The notes under the pieces are model-generated. The model saw only the letters and a program-made list of their open reading frames with translations. It was not told the DNA's origin and did not search any database. The translations under genes were made by a program, and so were the position numbers. Shown piece by piece: positions 15,773 to 22,837 of a DNA stretch of 22,837 bases. Source of the DNA: an uncultured Pedobacter sp. (GTDB lineage Bacteria; Bacteroidota; Bacteroidia; Sphingobacteriales; Sphingobacteriaceae); the NCBI RefSeq assembly GCF_946480185.1, contig NZ_CAMLIG010000044.1, positions 1-22,837 on the forward strand. The letters are read 5' to 3'. Each line of letters starts with the position of its first letter. Within the stretch, counting starts at the first letter, position 1.

Positions 15773-15976
15773 TGACTAATGGACTAAAAGGATTTCGGAA
15801 TGAATTAATGACTAATGAACTTTTTTACTAAGAAAGCCAAATCTGGCGCTCTTAGCTCTGTGAACTCTGTGTGCTCCGCGGTTAGCCTTCGACTCCGCTG
15901 GTAAATCGCAAAATAAATCAATGAACCCTCTTAGTGACTAATGAACTCTTAAAACTCTGCAAATACTAATGAACTC
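15773..15976. repeat. Scattered short direct repeats (TGACTAATGAAC type)
   Basis: At least four related copies occur: ATGACTAATGGAC near 15773, ATGACTAATGAAC at 15808-15820, TGACTAATGAACTC at 15935-15948 and ATACTAATGAACTCC at 15963-15977. Spacing is irregular, so this is not a CRISPR array. Confidence 0.5.
15861..15903. repeat. Composite intergenic repeat, copy 1
   Basis: An ACTCTGTG...GGTTA module is followed by a CCTTCGACTCCGCT module. The same two modules recur in the same order and orientation at 19335-19382 with about 80% identity by eye. Confidence 0.6.
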
Positions 15977-16019
15977 CTTTTACGAATGAGCCCACAGTTT
16001 ATATAGCGTCTTAAAATCC

Positions 16020-16027
16020 TATCTTTG
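16020..16027 (+). promoter_or_regulatory. -7 promoter element for the M16 peptidase operon
   Basis: TATCTTTG is a perfect TAnnTTTG element, with a weak -33-like TTTA at 15998-16001. The ATG at 16037 lies nine bases after it, so the leader would be only about four to six bases long. Confidence 0.55.
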
Positions 16028-16036
16028 CACATACAA

Positions 16037-17275
16037 ATGAGAGATCATCAAATTATCACCCTTAAAAACGGCATCCGTATTTTACTTAAACCAGTAAAAT
16101 CACAGATTTCGCACTGTTGCTTAATCATCAATGCCGGCTCGCGTGACGAAGAAATTGGAGCACCTGGATTGGCGCATTTTATAGAACATTTACTGTTTAA
16201 AGAAACTGCAAAAAGGAATACCAGCCAAATTTTAAACCGCTTAGAAATTGTTGGAGGCGATTTAAACGCCTATACCACCAAAGAATATACTTGCCTACAA
16301 GCATCCTTTTTAAAGCCACATTTAGAGCGGGCAATGGAGCTTTTACAGGATATCGCTTTTTTTTCGACCTTTCCGGAAACGGAAATGGAAAAAGAAAAAG
16401 AAGTGATTTTGGATGAAATTTTAAGCTACGAAGACCAGCCAGAAGAAGCCATTAACGACGATTTTGAATCCCTGCTTTTTAAGGGGCACACCTTGGGCGA
16501 AAATATCCTTGGTACACCAACATCCGTTAAAAGTTTTCAAAAAAAACACCTCGTAAATTTCATCGCTAAAAATTACAATACCCACGAAATTATTTTTGCC
16601 GTTTCCGGTGCGTACAGCATTGCTAAAATAGAGAAACTAGCCGAAAAATATTTCGAGATTATCCCCGAAAACAAAGCCTTTAAAATAAGAACTGCCCCAA
16701 AACCAAATAAGCCAGAGACTAAAAAAGTGGCTAAACCTATTAACCAAGCACATTGCATGCTAGGTTCAACTGCTTACAACTTGCATCACCCACATAAACC
16801 GGGTTTATTGTTACTCAATAATTTGCTAGGTGGGACCGGAATGAGCTCAAAACTCAACTTAGAAATCCGCGAGAAATATGGCATTGCTTATACCATAGAA
16901 TCCAGCTATTCGCCTTTAACGGATACCGGCCTGTTTTCTATTTATTTTGGTACCGATGCAGAAAAAGTTGATAAAGCTTTAAGCCTCATTTATAAAGAAC
17001 TCCAAAAAACACGGGAAAATAAGCTGGGTAAAATTCAGCTTTCGCAAGCGAAGAAAAGGTTTATTGGACAAATTGCATTAGGCGAGGAAAACAGAATGGG
17101 CGTTTTGATATCCATGGCAAAAAGCTTGTTAGACTACGGAAAAATAGACTCGCTTAAACAAGTTTACGATAAAATTAATGCTGTTAGCGCCGAAGAACTT
17201 TTAGCTATTGCAAACAATATTTTGGATAAGGACAATTTAAGCTTATTGCTTTACCACCCCGAAGAAACTAATTAA
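16037..17275 (+). CDS. M16 family zinc metallopeptidase
   Basis: Peptidase of the pitrilysin/processing-peptidase family (M16B type), with 412 residues and two similar halves. The inverted zinc motif HFIEH occupies 47-51 and the third zinc ligand is probably Glu127 in EVILDEI, within the expected 74-76 residue spacing. The C-terminal half has the substrate-binding GMSSKLNLEIREKYGIAYTI stretch. There is no signal peptide, so it is likely cytoplasmic. The frame also opens at TTG 16025, but that codon lies inside the promoter element, so ATG 16037 is the better start. The hpt gene begins six bases after the stop, indicating co-transcription. The natural substrate cannot be told from the sequence. 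Confidence 0.93.
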   Translation: MRDHQIITLKNGIRILLKPVKSQISHCCLIINAGSRDEEIGAPGLAHFIEHLLFKETAKRNTSQILNRLEIVGGDLNAYTTKEYTCLQASFLKPHLERAMELLQDIAFFSTFPETEMEKEKEVILDEILSYEDQPEEAINDDFESLLFKGHTLGENILGTPTSVKSFQKKHLVNFIAKNYNTHEIIFAVSGAYSIAKIEKLAEKYFEIIPENKAFKIRTAPKPNKPETKKVAKPINQAHCMLGSTAYNLHHPHKPGLLLLNNLLGGTGMSSKLNLEIREKYGIAYTIESSYSPLTDTGLFSIYFGTDAEKVDKALSLIYKELQKTRENKLGKIQLSQAKKRFIGQIALGEENRMGVLISMAKSLLDYGKIDSLKQVYDKINAVSAEELLAIANNILDKDNLSLLLYHPEETN

Positions 17276-17281
17276 AACACA

Positions 17282-17830
17282 ATGAATATCACCCTAAAAG
17301 ACAAAGATTTTGAGACCTTAATCGAGTACTCCATGATTGAAAAACGTACCCGCTTAATTGGTATCGAGATTAATGTGGAGTACGAAAACCGCATCCCTGT
17401 TTTTTTGGGAGTTCTTAACGGCTCTTTTATGTTTATGGCAGATTTGCTGAAAGAAATTCATATCCCTTGCGAAACAACTTTTGTTAAACTGGCGTCGTAC
17501 CACGGTGGCACAAAAAGTTCGGGAAATATAACAGAAGAACTCAGTATTAGTATTGCTATGGATTTAAAAAACCGCGATGTAATTATTGTGGAAGATATTA
17601 TTGATAGCGGCAAAACTTTGGCTTACCTGCTCAAACAGCTTAAAGCGCTAGAGCCAGCCAGTATTAAAATTGCCTCATTACTGCTCAAACCCGATGCGCT
17701 AGAAGTAGATTTAGGCGAAATTGATTACGTGGGGTTTGAAATAGCAAATGAATTTGTGGTAGGCTACGGTTTAGACTACGATGGTTTAGGCCGTAATTTA
17801 ATTGACATTTATCGTTTGTGCGAGGAATAA
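17282..17830 (+). CDS. hpt: Hypoxanthine phosphoribosyltransferase
   Basis: Cytoplasmic purine-salvage enzyme converting hypoxanthine (and often guanine) with PRPP to IMP or GMP. The 182 residues match the family. Motifs are the pyrophosphate loop VLNGSFMF (44-51), the flexible loop KLASYHGGTKSSG (69-81), the PRPP-binding VEDIIDSGKT (103-112) and the base-binding/metal region FEIANEFVVGYGLDYDG (152-168). The spacing of the last block is typical of HPRT rather than APRT or XPRT. The ATG lies six bases after the M16 peptidase stop, so the two genes form an operon. Confidence 0.95.
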   Translation: MNITLKDKDFETLIEYSMIEKRTRLIGIEINVEYENRIPVFLGVLNGSFMFMADLLKEIHIPCETTFVKLASYHGGTKSSGNITEELSISIAMDLKNRDVIIVEDIIDSGKTLAYLLKQLKALEPASIKIASLLLKPDALEVDLGEIDYVGFEIANEFVVGYGLDYDGLGRNLIDIYRLCEE

Positions 17831-17905
17831 TAAACCCACCTCTTTTTCAGTTAATTGATATTAAAATTTGTTTTAATTTAGCCTTTATCATTATTATCAC
17901 AACAA

Positions 17906-18958
17906 ATGGCCTTCAAAAAATTATCGCTGTTCGCTCTTTTATCTAGTCTATTTTTGTTTTCCTGCCATCAGGATAAACCTCAAGCTAGCGGTTCTTCTTA
18001 TTTCGTAAATCCCGAAACTGGCACAGTCGTTAAATCCGGAGACCCGGTCAACTTAAAATTAAAATACGCAGAAGGCGATGTTGATTCTGTCCAATACCTT
18101 ATTGATACCACAAAAGTGGGCGTTAAAAAAGATACTGCCCAATTCAACCTTAGCACAACAGGTCTTCCCTTGGGCAGTCGGTTAATTACCGCAAAAATAT
18201 ACAGAAACGGTGTTGCCGAAGAAGTAACCAGCAATGTGGTTTTAACAAGTGCCATAAAACCTGCGGAGTACGGCTATAAAATCATTAAAACATACCCACA
18301 TTCTACTTCTTCTTACGTGGAAGGTCTGGAGTTTCATGATGGATATTTTTACGAAAGCGCTGGAGATTACGGCCACTCCAGCTTAAGAAAAGTGAGTATT
18401 GACGGAAAAGTAGTACAGCAACAAAACCTTAACAAACAATATTTTGGAGAGGGAATTACCGTTATCGGCGATAAAATTATCCAACTCACTTATAAAGAAA
18501 AAGTGGGTTTCGAGTATGAAAAAGCAACGTTTAAATTGCTAAAAACCTTTCCTTACAACCACACTGCCGAAGGTTGGGGATTAACTTTCGATGGCGAAAC
18601 CATTTACAATACCGATGGCAGTAACATCATTTACAAACTAGATAAAAACACCTATCTGCCAAAAGGGAGCATCGAAGTTTATGACGATAAAGGTCCTGTT
18701 ACGCAGTTGAACGAACTGGAATGGATTAACGGAAAACTTTATGCCAACATTTACACTTCGGAATTAATTGCCATCATCAATCCACAAACCGGTGCTGTTG
18801 AAGCCTATATTAATATGATGGGTTTGCCTCATGGCGAAGTTGATGACCCACAACAAGACGTTTTAAACGGCATCGCTTATGATAAAGTTGGGAAACGCTT
18901 ATTTGTAACCGGCAAAAAATGGGATAAAATGTTCCAGATTGAGGTGGTAAAGAAATAA
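17906..18958 (+). CDS. Glutaminyl-peptide cyclotransferase lipoprotein
   Basis: Glutaminyl cyclase of the plant/bacterial beta-propeller type, which converts N-terminal glutamine of exported peptides to pyroglutamate. The 350 residues begin with a lipoprotein signal (lipid Cys20 in LFLFSC), so it acts in the envelope. Residues 30-118 look like an Ig-like beta-sandwich and 124-350 form the propeller. Family motifs are YVEGLEFHDGYFYESAG (137-153), FGEGIT (180-185), AEGWGLTFDG (221-230), LNELEWINGKLYANIY (268-283) and LNGIAYD...LFVTGKKWDKMF (320-343). It lies 75 bases after hpt and has no obvious promoter of its own. This type is unrelated in fold to the animal-type (zinc) cyclase. Confidence 0.93.
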   Translation: MAFKKLSLFALLSSLFLFSCHQDKPQASGSSYFVNPETGTVVKSGDPVNLKLKYAEGDVDSVQYLIDTTKVGVKKDTAQFNLSTTGLPLGSRLITAKIYRNGVAEEVTSNVVLTSAIKPAEYGYKIIKTYPHSTSSYVEGLEFHDGYFYESAGDYGHSSLRKVSIDGKVVQQQNLNKQYFGEGITVIGDKIIQLTYKEKVGFEYEKATFKLLKTFPYNHTAEGWGLTFDGETIYNTDGSNIIYKLDKNTYLPKGSIEVYDDKGPVTQLNELEWINGKLYANIYTSELIAIINPQTGAVEAYINMMGLPHGEVDDPQQDVLNGIAYDKVGKRLFVTGKKWDKMFQIEVVKK

Positions 18959-19017
18959 GTTTCTCCGTTGCACAATGTCATTATTTAAGCGGTTCATCAT
19001 GTTGGAACCTAATTTAA

Positions 19018-19204
19018 AGCCCCAGTAGGGGCTACCGCTTTGTAAAAAAACACAGGACAGGAGTGCTCCGTAGGAGCTACCCAAAACGGCCAGCCCGGTT
19101 TATCTTCCCTATTTATCGGTATAGGGCCGCAAAGAGGGTAGCTCCTACGGAGCACAGTACTTATATAGTTCTGAAGTTACAAAGCGTTAGCTCCTAACGG
19201 AGCA
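19018..19204. repeat. Cluster of REP-like palindromes
   Basis: Four related palindromic units occur. AGCCCC-AGTA-GGGGCT lies at 19018-19033. GTGCTCCGTAGGAGCTAC (19063-19080) has its exact 18-base reverse complement at 19138-19155. GTTAGCTCCTAACGGAGCA lies at 19186-19204. Each can form a small hairpin and the middle pair can form a large one. GC content is well above the surroundings. The layout resembles REP elements mobilised by Y1 (RAYT) transposases, but none is encoded here. Confidence 0.75.
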
Positions 19205-19334
19205 GGGTAATATCCTTAATTATAGATTTTTAGCTTGTTCATTTTGCTTTTCGCCTTTATTAATACCTGCCTGTATCGGATAAGTTTTTATACATATAAC
19301 AACTCTGCGCCCTCTGCGGTTAAAACAAGACGTA

Positions 19335-19382
19335 TAAACTCTGTGCGCTTTGTGGTTAACCTCTTCGACTTTCGCTGATTCC
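19335..19382. repeat. Composite intergenic repeat, copy 2
   Basis: AACTCTGTGCGCTTTGTGG followed by a TCTTCGACTTTCGCTGA module parallels 15861-15903. A further partial module (AACTCTGCGCCCTCTGCGG) lies just upstream at 19301-19319. Confidence 0.6.
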
Positions 19383-19473
19383 GTTAAATATTATAATTTT
19401 CGGGTTTTATTTACTGGAAATAAACAATCAAATCTAAAGTTCATATTCATTTAGCAACAAACAATAATTTTCA

Positions 19474-19481
19474 TATTTTTG
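19474..19481 (+). promoter_or_regulatory. -7 promoter element for pyrH-frr
   Basis: TATTTTTG matches TAnnTTTG, with a weak -33-like TTTA at 19450-19453. Transcription would begin near 19486, giving a leader of about 95 bases that contains the upstream frame at 19497-19577. Confidence 0.5.
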
Positions 19482-19496
19482 GCAAACTTTCCGAAA

Positions 19497-19577
19497 ATGA
19501 AATGTAAAAGCATTAACATCATAAACAACATGAGACTACGCCTAAATATTTCATTCCATCCAAAAAATTTTAGCTAA
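19497..19577 (+). CDS. Possible 26-residue leader peptide upstream of pyrH
   Basis: An ATG frame of 26 codons plus stop lies wholly inside the predicted pyrH leader and ends four bases before the pyrH ATG. The product would be small and basic, beginning [12 protein letters not shown] and ending HPKNFS, with no domain. Position alone suggests translational coupling or attenuation. It may equally be chance in AT-rich leader sequence. Confidence 0.25.
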   Translation: MKCKSINIINNMRLRLNISFHPKNFS

Positions 19578-19581
19578 AAAC

Positions 19582-20286
19582 ATGAAGTATAAGAGAATCC
19601 TTTTAAAATTAAGTGGCGAATCGTTAATGGGCGAACAATCTTACGGGATTGACAACGCTCGCGTTTTAGAATATGCACAACAGATCAAAGCCATACAATT
19701 ATTAGGAGTAGAGGTGGCAATTGTAGTGGGTGGTGGAAATATTTTTAGAGGATTAAGTGCCGAAAAATCCGGTATGGATAGGGCACAAGCTGATTATATG
19801 GGCATGTTGGCAACCGTAATCAACTCTATGGCCTTACAAAATGCTTTGGAAACTTTAGGGGTTTACACCCGATTGTTATCCGCTATTAAAATGGAACAAA
19901 TTTGCGAGCCTTATGTTCGCCGTAGAGCTATGCGCCATTTAGAAAAAGGACGTGTGGTTATTTTTGGTGCAGGAACCGGAAATCCATATTTTACCACAGA
20001 TTCTGCCGCAGCTTTAAGGGCAATTGAAATTAAAGCAGATGTAGTTTTAAAAGGTACAAGAGTAGATGGTATTTACACCGCCGATCCAGAAAAAGACCCT
20101 AAAGCCACTAAGTTTGATACCTTAAGTTTTAATGAAGTTTACGATAGAGATTTGAACGTAATGGACATGACGGCCTTTACGTTGTGCGATGAAAATAACC
20201 TCCCTATTATTGTTTTTGATATGAACAAAGAAGGCAACCTCATGAAGCTAATGCAGGGAGAAACAATAGGTACCTTGGTTAAATAA
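19582..20286 (+). CDS. pyrH: UMP kinase (uridylate kinase)
   Basis: Hexameric bacterial UMP kinase, phosphorylating UMP to UDP with ATP in the cytoplasm. It belongs to the amino-acid-kinase fold, not the eukaryotic UMP/CMP kinase fold. The 234 residues match the family. Motifs are KLSGESL (9-15), [10 protein letters not shown] (48-57), [13 protein letters not shown] (131-143, UMP and ATP site) and VDGIYTADP (161-169). frr follows on the same strand after 79 bases, the standard pyrH-frr arrangement. The spacer between them has GGCTAAAAGC-like low-complexity sequence and no terminator. The predicted promoter leaves a leader of about 95 bases. Confidence 0.97.
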   Translation: MKYKRILLKLSGESLMGEQSYGIDNARVLEYAQQIKAIQLLGVEVAIVVGGGNIFRGLSAEKSGMDRAQADYMGMLATVINSMALQNALETLGVYTRLLSAIKMEQICEPYVRRRAMRHLEKGRVVIFGAGTGNPYFTTDSAAALRAIEIKADVVLKGTRVDGIYTADPEKDPKATKFDTLSFNEVYDRDLNVMDMTAFTLCDENNLPIIVFDMNKEGNLMKLMQGETIGTLVK

Positions 20287-20365
20287 TAAAAAGGCTAAAA
20301 GCAAAACGCATGGAGCTGAAGGCTAATATGCTAAATGTAAGAACGTTGTATAAATTTTAAAAAAC

Positions 20366-20929
20366 ATGAACGAATTTATAAAAATGGAGCTTGATGACGC
20401 AAAGACATCAATGGAAAAAGCGGTGCTACACACCGATGCCGAGTTTCTTAAAATCAGAGCTGGAAAAGCTAGTCCGGCCATGTTAGACGGAATTGTAGTT
20501 GATTATTACGGTGCGCCTACTCCTTTAACTCAAGTAGCAAACATAAATACTCCGGACGCCCGTACCATTGTAGTACAGCCTTGGGAAAAATCTATGATTG
20601 GCCCAATTGAAAAAGGAATTATGGAGGCAAACATTGGTTTGAACCCTCAGAATGATGGAATAGTTATTCGTTTAAATGTTCCGCCTTTAACAGAAGAGCG
20701 CAGAAGAGATTTAGTGAAACGTGTTAAGGAAGAGGCAGAATTTGGACGCATCGCCATCAGAAATATCAGAAAAAACACCAATGAAGGCATCAAAAAATTA
20801 AAAAATGACGGCGCTTCCGAGGATGAAATTAAAGTGGGCGAAGCAGAAGTACAAAAGCTGACTGATGCTTTCATCGTAAAAATTGACCAACTGGCGGAAA
20901 TTAAAGAAAAAGATGTAATGACCATTTAA
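20366..20929 (+). CDS. frr: Ribosome recycling factor
   Basis: With EF-G, splits the post-termination ribosome complex so that subunits can be reused. The 187 residues match the usual 185. Family motifs are the KIRAGKASPAML segment (29-40), YYGAPTPLTQVANI (47-60) and RLNVPPLTEERRRDLVK (about 102-118), followed by the long charged helices of the three-helix bundle. The C-terminus IKEKDVMTI is typical of the family. It is the second gene of the pyrH-frr unit and is followed by a hairpin terminator. Confidence 0.97.
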   Translation: MNEFIKMELDDAKTSMEKAVLHTDAEFLKIRAGKASPAMLDGIVVDYYGAPTPLTQVANINTPDARTIVVQPWEKSMIGPIEKGIMEANIGLNPQNDGIVIRLNVPPLTEERRRDLVKRVKEEAEFGRIAIRNIRKNTNEGIKKLKNDGASEDEIKVGEAEVQKLTDAFIVKIDQLAEIKEKDVMTI

Positions 20930-20950
20930 AAAGGTATTTGAAACATAACC

Positions 20951-20990
20951 AAGGGAATAGGTGTTTTAGGCTTATTCCCTTTTGTGTTTT
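20951..20990 (+). terminator. Terminator of pyrH-frr
   Basis: AAGGGAATA (20951-20959) pairs with TATTCCCTT (20973-20981) around a 13-base loop, followed by a T-rich tract interrupted by two G. It begins 21 bases after the frr stop and lies just ahead of the ABC transporter start. Confidence 0.75.
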
Positions 20991-21007
20991 TTGCACCTTA
21001 TTCAAAT

Positions 21008-22750
21008 ATGAAGATTTTAAAAGCGTATTTAAAAAATTATAAAGGCCTTATTGCCCTTGCACTACTTTTTGCAGCTATTAACCAATGCTTTTCTTTGGTT
21101 GATCCGCACATTACCGGGCGTATTGTGGATGAGTTTATTGAGAAAAAAGACCAACTTACCGAGCATGAATTTACTTTCGGTGTGTTCAAATTAATTGGGC
21201 TTGCTATCGGAGCCGCCATGGTTTCTAGAATTGCTAAAAATTTTCAGGATTATTATGCCAGCATTACCACTCAAAAGCTAGGCGCACAAATGTATGCCGA
21301 TGGGTTGGAACATTCTTTAAAACTACCTTATCAAACTTTTGAAGACCAACGTAGTGGCGAAACCTTAGGTATTCTTCAAAAAGTGCGTTTGGATTCAGAA
21401 AAATTTATTCTTGCCTTTATAAACATCATTTTCACCAGTTTGGTGGGGATGATATTTGTAACCGTTTACTCCTTAACCATAAGCTATAAAGTAACTTTGG
21501 TTTACTTTGTTTCTATTCCGCTTATATTTTTGGTAAGCTGGTACCTCAGTAAAAAAATCAAAATCATACAAAAGAAAATTGTTGCCGAAACCACCGCTTT
21601 GGCGGGTTCAACTACAGAATCCCTAAGAAATATCGAACTCATCAAAAGCTTAGGTTTGGCATCCCAAGAAATAAAAAGGCTCAATAATACCACCTATAAA
21701 ATTTTAGATTTAGAGGTGAAAAAGGTTAAATATGTTCGAAGCATGAGCTTTTTACAGGGTACAACAGTAAACTTTGTAAGAAGCAGTATGGTGGTGATTT
21801 TGCTTTTGCTGATTTTTAAAAACGACATCACCGCGGGAGAATATTTCACTTTCCTTTTTTATTCTTTTTTCCTGTTTGGACCACTACAAGAGTTTGGCAA
21901 TATTATTTTAACCTATCGGGAGGCAGAGGCATCGCTCAATAACTTCGACAATATATTGAGTACACCCATTGAAGTTAAGCCAGAAAACCCAATAGCAACA
22001 GGACCCATCAAAGAACTGGAGTTTAAAGATGTCATTTTTAAGCATTTAACAGCTAGCAGAAATGCTTTAACGAATGTTAATTTTAAGGTGAAACACGGCG
22101 AAACCATCGCGTTTGTTGGTCCTTCCGGTTCGGGAAAAACCACTTTAGTGAAACTTTTGGTAGGTTTATATGCCCCAATGTTCGGCCATGTGAATTATAA
22201 CGGGATAGATAGCTTAGCTATTGATTTGGATGATTTACGGGAGCGAATTGGTTTTGTAACTCAAGACACCCAGCTCTTTTCGGGTACCATCCGGGAAAAT
22301 TTACTTTTTGTTCGGCCATCTGCTACGGATGAGGAATGTTTAGAAGTATTGCGACGAGCGGCCTGCGACAGTTTATTAGCCAGAGCAACACATGGATTAG
22401 ATACGGTTATTGGTGAAGGTGGCGTAAAAGTCTCCGGCGGAGAAAAACAGCGTTTATCCATTGCAAGATCACTACTGCGCAAACCCAATATTTTAGTTTT
22501 TGATGAGGCGACATCAGCACTGGATTCTATTACAGAGGAAGAAATAACAGAAACGATTAGAAATGTATCTGAACAATCAGATAGAATCACTATTTTAATA
22601 GCACATAGACTGTCCACTATTTTACATGCCGATAAAATTTTTGTGCTGGAAAAAGGTGATATTGTAGAACAAGGAAAACACGCAGAATTGGTGAACGAAA
22701 AAGGTTTGTATTATGCCATGTGGAGGCAACAGATTGGAGAGCGGAGTTAG
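21008..22750 (+). CDS. ABC exporter, fused membrane and ATPase domains
   Basis: Half-transporter of the MsbA/multidrug type with 580 residues, working as a dimer in the inner membrane to export lipids, peptides or drugs. The N-terminal membrane domain (about 1-310) has roughly six hydrophobic helices. The ATPase domain has Walker A GPSGSGKT (371-378), the Q-loop VTQDTQLFSG, signature VSGGEKQ (475-481), Walker B with Asp499 and Glu500, and His533 in IAHRLSTI. All catalytic residues are intact. The frame opens at a GTG at 20984, inside the preceding terminator, so ATG 21008 is the better start. No cargo gene, peptidase domain or partner subunit is adjacent, so the substrate is unknown. Confidence 0.93.
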   Translation: MKILKAYLKNYKGLIALALLFAAINQCFSLVDPHITGRIVDEFIEKKDQLTEHEFTFGVFKLIGLAIGAAMVSRIAKNFQDYYASITTQKLGAQMYADGLEHSLKLPYQTFEDQRSGETLGILQKVRLDSEKFILAFINIIFTSLVGMIFVTVYSLTISYKVTLVYFVSIPLIFLVSWYLSKKIKIIQKKIVAETTALAGSTTESLRNIELIKSLGLASQEIKRLNNTTYKILDLEVKKVKYVRSMSFLQGTTVNFVRSSMVVILLLLIFKNDITAGEYFTFLFYSFFLFGPLQEFGNIILTYREAEASLNNFDNILSTPIEVKPENPIATGPIKELEFKDVIFKHLTASRNALTNVNFKVKHGETIAFVGPSGSGKTTLVKLLVGLYAPMFGHVNYNGIDSLAIDLDDLRERIGFVTQDTQLFSGTIRENLLFVRPSATDEECLEVLRRAACDSLLARATHGLDTVIGEGGVKVSGGEKQRLSIARSLLRKPNILVFDEATSALDSITEEEITETIRNVSEQSDRITILIAHRLSTILHADKIFVLEKGDIVEQGKHAELVNEKGLYYAMWRQQIGERS

Positions 22751-22833
22751 TTGGATGGAAGGAAGTCGGCGGTTTTGAGTCCGCGGTCCGCAGGTTGGAT
22801 AGAAGTCGGAAGTTTTTAGTCCGCTGACCGCAG
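22751..22833. repeat. Imperfect tandem repeat (GAAGTCGG...AGTCCGC type)
   Basis: Two imperfect units of about 43 and 39 bases lie at 22751-22793 and 22795-22833. Each has TTGGAT, GAAGTCGG, a T-rich stretch, AGTCCGC and ACCGCAG or TCCGCAG. The array probably continues beyond the window edge. The GTCCGCAG core resembles a dispersed repeat I recall from Bacteroidetes genomes. Confidence 0.6.
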
Positions 22834-22837
22834 TCAA

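Larger units (their letters stand above)
15649..16036. other. Gene-free 388-bp spacer made mostly of repeat fragments
   Basis: I see no gene here. The spacer holds, in order: a GC-rich hairpin element (15725-15757), several CTAATGAAC-type short repeats (15773-15976), a composite repeat that also occurs at 19335-19382 (15861-15903), and the promoter of the M16 peptidase gene at its right end. Confidence 0.7.
18959..19581. other. Gene-free 623-bp spacer with REP-like palindromes and the pyrH leader
   Basis: I see no protein gene of normal size. The spacer contains REP-like palindromes (19018-19204), a composite repeat copy (19335-19382), a promoter element at 19474-19481 and a 26-codon upstream frame (19497-19577) before pyrH. 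Confidence 0.7.

Noticed and set aside
15725..15976. Possible CRISPR array, because of repeated short motifs
   Set aside because: The repeats are short, variable and irregularly spaced, and no cas gene is present.
20287..20365. Low-complexity GGCTAAAAGC-like sequence between pyrH and frr
   Set aside because: It resembles decayed simple repeats but is too short and irregular to support a feature.
22261..22617. 118-codon minus-strand frame opposite the ABC ATPase domain
   Set aside because: It covers the Walker B and signature region of a conserved gene and has no features of its own.

Overview
The window is about 22.8 kb of AT-rich chromosomal DNA, most likely from a Bacteroidetes bacterium of the Sphingobacteriaceae (Pedobacter-like). 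Supporting signs are a DUF4270 lipoprotein beside a short GT5 protein, a PafA-type phosphatase, promoters of the Bacteroidetes form TAnnTTTG, few Shine-Dalgarno sites, several TTG starts and typical Bacteroidetes intergenic repeats. The genus is inferred. No rRNA, insertion sequence, prophage or CRISPR array was seen.

Layout, left to right. (1) Minus-strand pantothenate operon panC-panD, followed by a membrane-protein gene cut by the window start (1-1339). (2) Diverging from it on the plus strand: a half-length glycogen-synthase-like GT5 protein, a DUF4270 lipoprotein, and glmS, whose start abuts a 12-bp inverted repeat and which ends in a strong terminator (1489-5686). (3) oxyR, with an ATAG-N7-CTAT site just before its start, convergent with and overlapping an LD-carboxypeptidase gene (5708-7555). 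(4) metG, tRNA-Arg(CCT), a terminator, then hisS with a probable leaderless promoter (7726-11484). (5) A minus-strand pair, a PafA-type phosphatase and a ThiE/TenI-like protein (11504-13904). (6) Two small lipoprotein genes converging on one perfect bidirectional terminator (14107-15648). (7) A repeat-rich gap, then an M16 peptidase, hypoxanthine phosphoribosyltransferase and a glutaminyl cyclase lipoprotein (15649-18958). (8) A 620-bp gap with REP-like palindromes, then pyrH-frr, an ABC exporter and a short tandem repeat running to the window end (18959-22837).

Most genes are housekeeping: coenzyme A precursor supply, amino-sugar and peptidoglycan metabolism, tRNA charging, nucleotide salvage, UMP phosphorylation and ribosome recycling. 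The accessory content is mainly envelope or secreted proteins: four lipoproteins, a secreted phosphatase and an exporter. I did not find a clear new defence or mobile system. The best candidates for something undescribed are the GT5 half-protein lacking its glucosyl-nucleotide-binding motif and paired with a DUF4270 lipoprotein, the divergent ThiE-like protein, and the regulatory structures in front of glmS, oxyR and pyrH.
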